A DNA stretch of 15,789 bases from Pinguiococcus pyrenoidosus (GCA_019677205.1 JAAMXY010002582.1:1-15789); one strand, 5' to 3'; positions 1-9,158 are shown, numbered from the stretch's first letter. Translations and numbers: made by a program. The notes: generated by a model not told the origin, from the sequence alone.

Positions 1-150
1 AAAGAAATTCTCTTATTCAAAAGTCTATATTTCCTTGCAGAAGAGGTTCGTCAAAAATTTCTCATATATTTTGAATTGGAAGCCGTTTGAGTTTGCCCGC
101 CAAAATCCTTTGAATCTTGTACGGGCGGAGAAGCTCCACACTGTTGAACA

Positions 151-641
151 ATGGATGAGTGGCTGAAAAGTGCAACTTCTGCAGAGCCTCCGCGCAAGAA
201 GCTGAGGAGGCAGACGTATTCAATGTTAGAAAAAACTGAAGCTGTGGAATGTGCCGGAGTCATTGGCTTCGAAAAAGCAGCCGAAGTCTACGGCACCAAA
301 GCCGTCAACATCTATCGATGGAGGCGCGAGCTTCATCTTAGAAGCGTGAAGAGTGCCGGCAAGACCCAAAAGAAGGGTTCTGGTCGCAAATGCGTTTTCA
401 ACGAAGCCTGCCAAACTCAGCTACTGGGAATGATTTCAAAGCTTCGAAGTGCAGGGCTCGCGGTGGCTAGCCAAGACATTCAGTCCTGGGCCCTTAAGAT
501 TGCTGCGGAGCAAAGTATTGAAAACTTTGAAGCTTCCAATGGGTGGCTGCAGCATTTCAAAAAGAAGCACGGTCTGGCGCTTCGGGCGCGCACAGGCGAC
601 GGTTGCGGTCTCCCGGAAAATTATGAAGAGCTAGTAGCATT
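151..641 (+). pseudogene. CENP-B/Tc5-type helix-turn-helix transposase fragment
   Basis: The frame opening at ATG 151 encodes a lysine/arginine-rich start followed by a Psq/CENP-B-like DNA-binding region. Residues about 28-60 read as a helix-turn-helix: a Glu-Lys-rich helix, then AAEVYGTKAVNIYRWRREL. A second CENP-B-type domain follows and ends in GWLQHFKKKHGLALRARTG, a hallmark of pogo/Tc5-type transposases and of host proteins derived from them. The DDE catalytic domain that should come next is missing. Near 640 the homology stops, and a reverse-transcriptase sequence begins in a different frame. The frame stays open to 873 but reads that RT out of frame, so the last third is not real protein. 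I read this as the 5' remnant of a DNA transposon or a domesticated HTH gene broken by another insertion. It could still be transcribed. Confidence 0.6.
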
Positions 642-905
642 CCCCGGATCCCGTACCTCATCGAGCTCTGTATGTCGCAGCCGTACATGTCGCAGTACGA
701 CGTGCAGGATGGTTACTGGACACTGCGTCTCGACGAAGCGTCGACGCCCATCACCGCCTTCTCGGCAGGTGACTTTGGACTGTGGGAGTGGCGTGTTCTT
801 CCCCAAGGCTTGCGCCCTTCGGCTAGTGAGTTCCAGATCGCCATCGAGAACGCTATGTCTGGAATCCCACTAGATGCTGTAGTGCGCCTCATCGACGACT
901 TCTTC
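627..905 (+). pseudogene. Ty3/gypsy-like reverse transcriptase fragment
   Basis: In the frame containing ATG 672 the translation matches the palm of LTR-retrotransposon reverse transcriptase. It reads SQYDVQDGYWTLRLDE (motif A, with the first catalytic Asp), then TAFSAGDFGLWEWRVLPQGL and PSASEFQ (the usual MPFGL...APATFQ block), then VVRLIDDFF where the YxDD box should be. The Tyr of YxDD is Leu here. The similarity begins at about 639, directly against the helix-turn-helix fragment, and ends at about 905. There is no fingers region, RNase H, integrase or LTR on either side. It is a short decayed piece of a retroelement with no complete coding capacity. Confidence 0.7.
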
Positions 906-1498
906 CCACACCCGCTTCGAGTCTGGTCGAGCTTCGCTCCCTTGGATAGCGTGGCTGTGTTTCCTTGTGTTGAGCTCGCTTCCTATAGGATTCGCTCCAC
1001 TCGGATCTATCGATCATCTATCTACCACTCAGTTTCCCTTTAGTCTGAGTCATCAGGACATCGCATACGAACGATGTCACAGAATATTGGCGAACGGGAA
1101 TTCGAATGCTTGTCAACAGGTTTCTGGGCTCAAATCAAACCATTTCAAACCACTCGTCCGCTTGACGCAAAACCCCTCTTCTACCCCCTATCGATCTAGA
1201 TTGCCGACGCGAAACCTTCCGGTGCCCTCCGGCTTTCCCTGCGTAAATCATTGACGACCACTATTGGGCGCCGAAGCCAACCCAGAAGCTATCCCGGAAG
1301 GCTCCTTTCCCGCTCCTACTTCATAGCCCCTCTGCTGCCACGTCCGCTCGCTTATGGCTTGTGACCGCATAGGATGCGACGAACGCGTATCTCTGCCCTT
1401 CTATCCCTTTTCCGCAGAAGAGTTCTGTCGACCAAAAGGCGCGCGTTCGGCTACGGGAAAAGCTTCGGATCCGTGCCGCGCTGCAGTGTCTTGCTATC
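906..1498. other. Gap without recognisable gene, upstream of the acyltransferase gene
   Basis: About 590 bases separate the reverse-transcriptase fragment from the start codon at 1499. Short open frames at 967-1254 and 1354-1638 look random: they show no motif, and the second runs into the acyltransferase gene out of frame. The segment is less GC-rich than the gene that follows and must contain that gene's promoter and 5' UTR. I see no TATA-like box or repeat that I can defend. Confidence 0.5.
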
Positions 1499-4400
1499 AT
1501 GCGGCGCGTCCTGTTGCTGAGCGCGGGCCTCTGCTGCGCGCTGGCGCTGCGCGACGAGGAGTGCGGCCTTCCTCGGTGCCGCGCGGACGGGCGAGACGGC
1601 GCGTTTCGCGGCGACATGTTCGTCGAGGACGTGGATGAGAAGTGCATGTACCTCTTCTATGACCGCGAGGAGCTGCTGACGCGCTTTGCGGGCACTTGGT
1701 TCTTCATCCAGGGCGCGTCGGTCACGCAGTGTCTGCATCAGGTGTTCCGCCACACGCTCTTCCCCGACACCGAGCTGGACTTCACGGGCTGGGAGTTCTA
1801 CGACCTGGCCATCTCCCGCGCGAACGCCAGCGAGCGCTCGGGGCCACTCTGGGAGGACCGCGACAAGTGTCGCCCGCCGCATGACGAGAAGCACTGCGCT
1901 GCTCGCTACACCAAGCTTCGCTCGCACTCGGTGGAGGCCGGATCGGAGCTGGTGCGTCTGACTTTTGCGCGCACGCGCTTTGCAGACCAGTTCAAGATGC
2001 AGCTGGACATCTTCTCCAGCGTGGCCTGGCCAGGCGCGCGCGCGGTGTACCTTCAGACCAACGTGCAGTACGTCTACTGCGGCCGCATGAAGAACTTCTG
2101 CCGCTACCGCCCGGATCTCGCTGAGCGCTTTAAGCACGATGGCGACATGCTGGAGGGGCAGAAGCAGCATTGGAAGGACTTTCTGCTGGAGTTTACGGAG
2201 AAGCCGGACGGACTTTGCGCGCAGAAGAGTGTGGTCTGCACGGTGGCGCTGGCAGACTACTTCAGCAAGAAGGCGCCCTATGTGGAGCTGCTGCGGAAGC
2301 TAAATGAGAACATCCGAGAGGTGTTTGCCGAGCTCCGCCAGTCTGGTGACGATCCGGCCGGTGCGGTGCAGCTGCTGGACACATATGCGGTGTCGTCAGC
2401 GGCGGTGGAGGAGATCCAGAATGGGCACCCCAGCAACTTCGTGAACACCTGGCAGCTGCAGCGTTGGTTCCACCGCCTGGAGTCCGTGTACCGCGCCCGC
2501 GGGCGCGACGTCTTCGACGCCTTGGCGGATCAGCGCCGCATCGCCGGCCACCAGATGGGCCAGATCTGCGCCGCCAAGCTGCAGTTCGACGCCGACTGCT
2601 TCAAGCGCAGCTGCGTGGGCGACTGTAAGAACAAGGGGAACGGCTACGACCGGATGGTGAAGCGTCGCTGCTCGTACGAGGTCGATCCCAACTACGTACC
2701 GCGCGAGCTGCTCCTCGACACGAAGGCAACCGACGAGGAGAGTCAGTCACCTTTCGCAGCGCGCTGGAGCAGTTTCCACTCCCTGCTGTTGCTCGGTGCG
2801 CTTCTCACCCTCGGCGCCGAGGTGAGGAAGATCCTGCGCAGGGCGGAGCTCCGGCAGAAGAAGGACAAGAAGCCGAGGCAGGCGAGGCTACAGGGCCTGG
2901 GCTTCGCCAGGTACCTGGCGTCGCTTCACGTGGCGTTGACTCATCTGTCGCGGCAGGGTCACATGCCGAAAATCTCCTTGCTGAACTTCGGCTTCACGTG
3001 GGTGCCCTGGTTCTTCATGCTCAGCGGCTTCGTCCTGACCTTCGGCAAGCTCAGCAAGGAGCAGTACATCAAGCAGACGAGCACCCCGGCAGCAGACGCG
3101 AACGACTTGGAAGCGGACGTCGACGTGGAAAAGAGCGACAGAACGGACAGCGAGAAGGACGGCGGTGCGAAAAAGCAGCGGAGTTTGCAAAGGATTCTGT
3201 GCGGGGCAGCCCTTGGCACCAAAGGCGGCGCGGCGCTTCTGGAGAGTCCCGGCGAGTTTCTGTACCAACGCCTGACGTCCGTGTATCCGCTATATCTCGT
3301 CACCTTGCTCGGCGTCTACTACGAGCGGAACCTGTCCAACACCTGGCTTCCAGTCCAAGCGCTGCTGCTGCAGAGCTACTTCCCGACCCTGACGGAGCGC
3401 CTGCCGCAACTGCACTGCTGGTTCCTGAGCGCCATCGTGCCATACTGGCTGCTCTTCCCGCGGCTGTACCAAATGGTCAAGACCATGTCGAACGGGAGCC
3501 TGGCCGGCGTGGCGGCGGCATGCGTCGGGATCGGCCTGCTTCCAAGCGCCGCAGGAGAGTGGTACAACGGCCACCACACGGGCCGGAGCGTCTGCGCCGC
3601 AGACGTTCTCACAGTTCTACTCAAGTTCAGCCCGTGGTTCTATCTGCACGTGTTCCTCTTCGGCATGGTGCTGGGCGTCGTGCTGCAGCGGCTGCGCCGA
3701 AGCAACCAGAAGACGCCGAAGGTGTTGGCTCATGGCGCCAGCATCGGCTACGCGGCGCTTCTTGTCCTCTTCTGTACCAAGAGCTTCACGATACCTGGTC
3801 ACAAGCTTAGCTACCGCCTCGGCGCACTGGCGCCGCTGCAGGGCTTGATCTTGCTGGGTCTCGCTCTCGGCCAGGACTCGCTGTGCGGCCTCTTCTCGCA
3901 CCCGCTGCTGGAAGCGCTCGGTGGATACAGCTACGCGCAGTACCTTCTGCAGTTCCAGGTGTATCGGTGGTGGGGCCGCCCGAACGACATCTTCTTTCCC
4001 GTGGTGCTCCTGGCGGCGGCAGTCTGGGCAACCAAGCTGGTACAGATTCCGGCACAGGGGTTCCTGAAGCGCTTCAAGCCCCGCGTCACTGCCCGCGATA
4101 CGTGGGTCGGCTTCGGCGCTCTGCTGCTTGGCGCCGCGCTGTACGTTCACCCCATCAAGCTGGAGCGGACGTTTGCGTTCCTTGGCGCCGCCACGAGTCG
4201 CCAAGACCTGCCGCTGAAGATGCGAGCGCTCCTGCACCCCTTCGTCAGTGGGTACAACTACGATGACCGGCCGTTGGCGCTCGGCGGCGGGAGTGGCCCC
4301 CTCGGCGCGTGCACGCTCATCAACCCCAGCATTGCTGCCTACGGCGAGAGGGTCCTCGTGGCGGCCCGCTGTCATGCACGGGCCACCACCCACCACTGCA

Positions 4401-5419
4401 CAGGCTTTGAGCATGTCACGACCGAGACCTGGGCGTCGACCCTCTATCTGGGAACGCTGCGGGGGAAGAAGCTCGACGGCGGAGATGCGGCGCTAAGGCC
4501 CATCAAAGCTATCGAGCCGGACACCAAACGAGACTGGTCACCTTGCCAGGCTCCGCCCAGGAGGTTTCCCGCAAACAGCAGCGTCGTTGAGCATGTCGTC
4601 CTCGGCATGGAGGATCCAAGAATCCTAGTCAGCGGCAACGAGCTGCTCATCAGCGCGGTCAGTCGACCGTCGGGAGCGTCCGAGTGTGCGGAGCCAGCGC
4701 GGACGTTCGTGAGCCGCATGAGCCTGACCGACATCTTGGACAGCAAATCGAAGGACGCCTGGAAGAAGCACCCTTCGCCCGCGCTGGAGATGCGCCCCTT
4801 CAACGGGCGGGAGCACCTCTACTCGCCGGAGAAGAATGTGGGGATCTTCATGGCGAACGGCGAGAAGTACGCCGTGTACAGCCTGGATCCCTTCGAGATA
4901 TGGACAGCAGCGCCACGCGACCACACATGGGAGGCATTCCAGGGGCAGACAGCGTCGGGTAGGACGGGATCGCTCGTCTTCCACCGAGTGCGAAGCCTGG
5001 CGGAGAGCATCAGCTCCGGCCCGGTTGCGATCCACGGAGGCTCCAATCCCGTGCTCGTTCCTCGAGCCGCCGTCCTGGGTACGAAGCAGCACAAGGGCAA
5101 GATGGTCTTCATCGCAGTTGGCCACACGCTGGGGCAGACGGATGAGGGGCGGCGCCAGTACTTGAACTTTCTCTACGTGTTCAGAGCAGAACCTCCATTT
5201 GAACCGATTGCGGCCTCTCGGCCGCTGCCCTTGGCGCTATCGTCCTACGCGAGCGACGGCGCGGCGTCTTGGGTTGATGCGCAGTGCGCCTTTGCGTCCG
5301 GACTGGCGGTTGACAAGGAGCACATGCACATAACCTACGGCGTCTGTGATGAGAGGGCGGGGATCTGGCAAGTGTCCCTGGCTCAAGTACCTCACCTTTT
5401 TCGTTGGCCCGAGACCTGA
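1499..5419 (+). CDS. Membrane O-acyltransferase (acyltransferase-3 family) with N-terminal SGNH-like and C-terminal propeller domains
   Basis: One uninterrupted frame encodes 1306 residues. Residues 1-17 are a signal peptide (MRRVLLLSAGLCCALA). Residues about 60-330 resemble a lumenal PC-esterase/SGNH domain: FFIQGAS at 68-74 sits where GDS is expected, and LLDTYAVSS followed by NGHPSNFVN (308-316) sits at the Asp/His block. Residues about 420-885 are polytopic, with roughly eleven hydrophobic segments. They carry acyltransferase-3 marks: R471 and H482 eleven apart, as in OafA-type enzymes, then WFFMLSGFVL (504-513) and RLTSVYPLYL (591-600). A charged loop of about 50 residues interrupts the membrane domain near 520-570. 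Residues about 890-1306 look like a five-bladed propeller of the GH130 type: NPSIAAYGERVLVAAR, GMEDPRIL (1036-1043), GGSNPV (1180-1185) and HITYGVCDE (1277-1285). The likely role is O-acylation of a glycan in the secretory pathway. The membrane-domain call is solid; both end-domain calls rest on motifs only. Confidence 0.8.
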   Translation: MRRVLLLSAGLCCALALRDEECGLPRCRADGRDGAFRGDMFVEDVDEKCMYLFYDREELLTRFAGTWFFIQGASVTQCLHQVFRHTLFPDTELDFTGWEFYDLAISRANASERSGPLWEDRDKCRPPHDEKHCAARYTKLRSHSVEAGSELVRLTFARTRFADQFKMQLDIFSSVAWPGARAVYLQTNVQYVYCGRMKNFCRYRPDLAERFKHDGDMLEGQKQHWKDFLLEFTEKPDGLCAQKSVVCTVALADYFSKKAPYVELLRKLNENIREVFAELRQSGDDPAGAVQLLDTYAVSSAAVEEIQNGHPSNFVNTWQLQRWFHRLESVYRARGRDVFDALADQRRIAGHQMGQICAAKLQFDADCFKRSCVGDCKNKGNGYDRMVKRRCSYEVDPNYVPRELLLDTKATDEESQSPFAARWSSFHSLLLLGALLTLGAEVRKILRRAELRQKKDKKPRQARLQGLGFARYLASLHVALTHLSRQGHMPKISLLNFGFTWVPWFFMLSGFVLTFGKLSKEQYIKQTSTPAADANDLEADVDVEKSDRTDSEKDGGAKKQRSLQRILCGAALGTKGGAALLESPGEFLYQRLTSVYPLYLVTLLGVYYERNLSNTWLPVQALLLQSYFPTLTERLPQLHCWFLSAIVPYWLLFPRLYQMVKTMSNGSLAGVAAACVGIGLLPSAAGEWYNGHHTGRSVCAADVLTVLLKFSPWFYLHVFLFGMVLGVVLQRLRRSNQKTPKVLAHGASIGYAALLVLFCTKSFTIPGHKLSYRLGALAPLQGLILLGLALGQDSLCGLFSHPLLEALGGYSYAQYLLQFQVYRWWGRPNDIFFPVVLLAAAVWATKLVQIPAQGFLKRFKPRVTARDTWVGFGALLLGAALYVHPIKLERTFAFLGAATSRQDLPLKMRALLHPFVSGYNYDDRPLALGGGSGPLGACTLINPSIAAYGERVLVAARCHARATTHHCTGFEHVTTETWASTLYLGTLRGKKLDGGDAALRPIKAIEPDTKRDWSPCQAPPRRFPANSSVVEHVVLGMEDPRILVSGNELLISAVSRPSGASECAEPARTFVSRMSLTDILDSKSKDAWKKHPSPALEMRPFNGREHLYSPEKNVGIFMANGEKYAVYSLDPFEIWTAAPRDHTWEAFQGQTASGRTGSLVFHRVRSLAESISSGPVAIHGGSNPVLVPRAAVLGTKQHKGKMVFIAVGHTLGQTDEGRRQYLNFLYVFRAEPPFEPIAASRPLPLALSSYASDGAASWVDAQCAFASGLAVDKEHMHITYGVCDERAGIWQVSLAQVPHLFRWPET

Positions 5420-5622
5420 CGACGCGAGACATCAGAGAATGAATCTCGCTTGATCGGCTACGGATCGTCCCCAGCGAGAGCTTCATCGAGCCGGGTGCCG
5501 ATCCAGACAGAGACTTCTGACACGACAAGACAGACTGCAGACACTTCGGCCACATCGGACGAGCAAATCTAGAATCTAGACACACACGGACGCTAGACCT
5601 GGACCTGGACGCGCCTCGCTCG
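5420..5622. other. Short spacer between convergent genes
   Basis: The acyltransferase gene on the plus strand and the kinase gene on the minus strand end 203 bases apart, so this spacer carries both 3' UTRs. It contains a doubled XbaI-like motif (TCTAGAATCTAGA, at about 5568-5580) and a short GGACCT/GGACGC-type direct repeat around 5590-5612. I see no AATAAA on either strand. Confidence 0.5.
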
Positions 5623-8600
5623 CTAGGTAGGATCAACCTGCACCGGAAGTGATATGGTAGAAGGAAGGTCCTGCAGCGAGTGCCTTGCGAACCTCACGTT
5701 ATATCTCTCGACGGTCACGAGCAAGACGGCTGGGCTGTCGACAGTGTCTATCGCGGGCATCGCAACGCATGTTAGAGTTTTACGCTTTGCTTCTCCTTCA
5801 TGGTCGGGATCGTCGTCGTCGTCGTCATCGTCGCTGCTGTCGTCGCCATCCTCCTCTGCCTTTCCAGCTTCTTCCCTCGCCGTCTCCATCGAGGCGGATT
5901 TCGCATCTCCGCCGCTGGATTGCAGGGGATCTTCAGTGCCATCCGCCGCTGCCGTGGCTTGCACTGGAGCAATGACTTCCCCCTCAGGCGTCACGTATTC
6001 ACCACGTTTGACGTCATACCTCGGCCTTGTACGCGGCACACCAGACGGTTCGTCTTTCCGCGCCTCGGGCACCTCAAGCTTTGCAGAGATGGCGACGTCG
6101 GCGTTTAAATCCGCAGAATCGCCACAGGAAGTGATTGCGAGGTCGATCTCGTCAGCGCGGAATCGATTCAGCCAACGCAAGCGTCGAGGCAGCTGGACGG
6201 TGCATCCGCCGTCGAAGCTCTGTTCGGCCTCGCAAGGTTCCTGGAGAAACCAAGGGTGCGCGGAAAACACACAGGCCCGCTGCGAAGCAAGCTTGCTTTG
6301 CTCCAGCTGCTCCTCGAGCCAATCCTCCATTTGTGCAGCCCTCTCCGGATCGCAGGATGGATCCACCAGTAGGTTCGAGTTTACGACCAAACCGCGGAAG
6401 CCGTGATACCAGAAGCCGTACCAATCCGCCCCCATCTCGCCAATGTCGAAGTCGCCTATCCCGGGCACGACAAGGGACGGAATGTTCGCGTTCAGCTTGA
6501 AAAGGGCTCTCTTGACGGCCGAGCAGTCTGACTGCCCCGTGGGCATAAACGTGAAGAACGCGGGAGCGGGGCGCAGGGCATTGATCTTCTGGACAAGCTG
6601 CACCAGCCTCTCCGCTCCTGCGCATCCCTGTGCCGACACGAAGTAGAACGGCTTGTCCCACGTCCCCTGCTGCTGCCTCTCCAGGCCAAGATATTCCCGA
6701 GTGTGCAAGGACGCCCTCCAGGACCTCGTTTGCAGCAGAGGAAGGCCTCCAGTGACAACCTTCCAAATCTTGCGCTCATCTACAACCCATGCAAAAGGCA
6801 AAGGAGGAAGAAAGGACAAGCGGGTGAACAATCGGCGGAAATGAGGTGCAAGCATTGTAACTCGACAAAACACCTGTACTTACGTAGTTTCCCGTGCTGG
6901 CGCATGACCATGCGCAAGCGTGCAAGCTCGTAGGTGCCCAGTGCCCGGATGCGAGCGGCAAGTTCCTCCGGCATGCCTGTGCTGTGCAAGCTGTCCAGCA
7001 AGTCCGCGGCCACGTTCCACAGCTCCGCCTCCTTCTCACTGGGCTGCGTGACGATGGCGCTCAGGGCAGAATCGGGTAGTGTCACGGGGGATTCCTCTCC
7101 GTGTAGGTCGGGCGCCTGCCTTGCGTTCACGCCGGCTCCACACACGTGCGTCACCTTGACGTGAGCTTCGCACGGGAGGCTTTCAAGGCCGGCCCAATCG
7201 ATGGTCACAGGATTGGGATTTGAATGCCGCTCTTGGCCATCCTCAGTCGATCTGAAGAACGGATGGAGCCTCAGCGCGTCGATCCCATCTCTGGCGCCGA
7301 GTCTCCCGTCTGGGTCTAGCACCACTAAACTGGATACCAAGTCGCGGGCATGGAAGTCATGCTCCTGGCTCAAGTGCTCCGGGAAGCGAACTTGCCCTCG
7401 CTTGGCCCGTAGGAAAGAGAGATACGGCGAGTTTGCTCGAAATGGCGGATAGCCGGTGAGAAACTGGAACACGATGCAGCCCAAGGCCCATAGGTCCGCT
7501 GAGGCACCAGCATCACGGCTGCAGATGGCTTCCGGGCTCATGTACTCTGGGGTGCCACAGAATTCCGGGCCGTTGAGGGAAGCATCTTCCAAGTCCTTCG
7601 CGGTACCAAAGTCTGCGAGCTTCACCCGGCCACGAGCATCAATCAGCAGGTTCTCGGGCTTCAGGTCGCGGTGGACGATTCCCCTGGAGTGCAGAAAGGA
7701 GAGGCCCCGGACTGTCTCTGCGGTCCAGAATGTGGCAAGCGAGCGAGCTACGCCGGCGCCTCTGCCCCGGAAGTTCAGCTTCGACCACAGCTCTCCTCCG
7801 CTGCACAGCTCCGTGAGGAAATACAAGGAGTGATAGTCCTGCAGCGTGTGGAACAGATACAGCACGTTGGGGTGGCCCCGGCAGCGCAGTAGAACCCGCT
7901 TCTCCATCTGAATCTCATTGTCCACGTTCGGATGCCGCCGCTTCGTCTTCTTGATGTCTTCCTTGTGGATGACCTTGAGCGCGAATTCCTCACCGGTGGT
8001 GCGGTGGACCGCCCGAACGATGGTGCTGAAGTTGCCGGTGCCCAGCTCTTCCACGGGCTCGAACTCCTTGACTCTGGGCTTCCTTCTGGGGTCGATGCCC
8101 GTCTTGATCCCCTCCTTTTGAAGCTGCGCCGCCTCAAATTCGGTGCGCCGCGCATCGATGTCCGTGAGCATCTTCAGGATCGGCTCCACTTGCGCCGCAT
8201 CCGCGCCACCGACGCCCTTCAGAGCTTTTTCCACGGCCTGCTGTGCCTCCTCGTAGCGATGCAAGCCGCACAGAGCCTGCGTGAGGCGGTGGAAGCCCTT
8301 GACGTAGGGCTGCTGCTCCTCGGGGCAGAACTCCAGCGCCTACGGCGCGGAAGGAAGATCTACGATGAGAGCTGACGGGCGATCTCGGACTTGTCTCACA
8401 CGCGAACACAGCTAAGGAATGGAGCTGGTTCCACCACTTGCGCATCTCTCGAATGACCCAGATTCGCCGATCAAGAGCCGCCAAGACATCGCAAGCTCAA
8501 AGACCCCAAACCAAGCCAAGTCCGAGCTGATCTTCAGCGCCAAAAAGGCGGCTTTACCTTCTGGGCGTCGGCCACCGCGTCCTCGAGCTGCGCCAGACGC

Positions 8601-8832
8601 AGGTTGCACGCGGCACGATTGGCGAACAGCAGATGATTCTGCGGGTCTTGGAGTAGCGCTTGCGAGTAGAGAGCCAAAGCGCCCGGAAAGTCGCCAGTCT
8701 TGAAGCGCTGATTGCCTTAAGCGGAGCGGCAAAGTGAGACGGAGGCGTCCACGCGCGACTCGGGCCGTCGGTACCTCTATCCTTCAGCTCTCCAGCCGTC
8801 GGTGCTGATTCTGCCCCTTCTGAAGCACTCAT
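5623..8832 (-). CDS. TPR-PDK1-like kinase-CPPED1-like pseudophosphatase fusion
   Basis: Four exons (8832-8775, 8715-8558, 8339-6884, 6779-5623) join through GT-AG introns of 59, 218 and 104 nt with matching phases and give 942 residues. The start is the first ATG of the exon, and the TPR helix continues unbroken across the first two junctions. Residues 15-110 are TPR repeats of the Hop/STI1 type, with clamp residues K17, N21, N52, K86 and R90. Residues about 165-434 are a complete kinase closest to PDK1: GTGNFSTIV loop, K194, E218, HRD with D297, DFG with D315, then the PDK1-like stretches DFGTAKDL, DLWALGCIVFQFLTGYPPFRA and VVLDPDGRLG. Activation-loop residue 331 is Glu where PDK1 has Ser241. 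There is no PH domain. Residues about 600-930 follow CPPED1 (calcineurin-like phosphoesterase) closely, for example FWYHGFRGLVVNSNLL and WLEEQL, but lack the metal ligands and carry an acidic insert (865-887). I infer a cytosolic AGC-pathway kinase. Confidence 0.82.
5808..5848. repeat. GTC trinucleotide repeat encoding an Asp/Ser run
   Basis: A run of GTC units with a few substitutions on the plus strand reads as GAC/GAT on the coding strand. It encodes the serine-serine-octa-aspartate core of the acidic insert in the CPPED1-like domain. It is a coding microsatellite and so probably length-variable between strains. Confidence 0.85.
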
Positions 8833-9158
8833 CTCGGCCGCAACACCTCTCAGGGCGCAGCAGGCGCGCGCGTCCGCCCCTGTGATGGCGGGAGATTCAA
8901 ACCGGCCCTCTTTTTGGTCCTCTGTCACAGACCCCTCAGCTGATGCCGTCTACTGTTCGCACAGTAGATACGAAGGTGCCGACGCCCGTCGAATTCGATG
9001 ACCCCGCGCTCGCGCGCTTTGAAGCTGGCTAGCGTGGCACTGGACAGCCGCCCTATGGAACTCGGAGCGTTTCGGAAAAGTCCGCAATCCCGGTGGAGTA
9101 CAGTACCGGATCTTACGTGGAGAGGGGTGGGAGGGGCGTAAGCGCCACAGGAGAAGTC
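8833..9158. promoter_or_regulatory. Shared upstream region of two divergent genes
   Basis: The start codons of the kinase fusion (minus) and the zinc-ribbon protein (plus) are 326 bases apart and point away from each other, so this interval must hold both promoters and 5' UTRs. I find no convincing TATA box or initiator. The open frames here (for example minus 9791-8925) are non-coding shadows. Calling it bidirectional rests on geometry alone. Confidence 0.45.

Noticed and set aside
1451-2170. Minus-strand open frame of 239 codons
   Set aside because: Antisense shadow of the acyltransferase N-terminus, with no ATG-linked signal, motif or splice signal of its own.
3617-4414. Long minus-strand open frame (265 codons) opposite the acyltransferase
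   Set aside because: It lies wholly antisense to a well-supported coding region of high GC, where stop codons are rare on the other strand. It is Gln/Arg/Ala-rich and shows no domain.
5385-5396. GGCTCAAG strings resembling the end of the dinoflagellate spliced leader (also near 7366)
   Set aside because: Both copies lie inside coding frames and lack the rest of the leader. None lies upstream of a start codon, so they are no evidence for relict spliced leaders.
5654-6406. Plus-strand serine-rich open frame of 250 codons
   Set aside because: It is the complement of the CPPED1-like exon. The serine run is the antisense reading of the Asp-coding GTC repeat.
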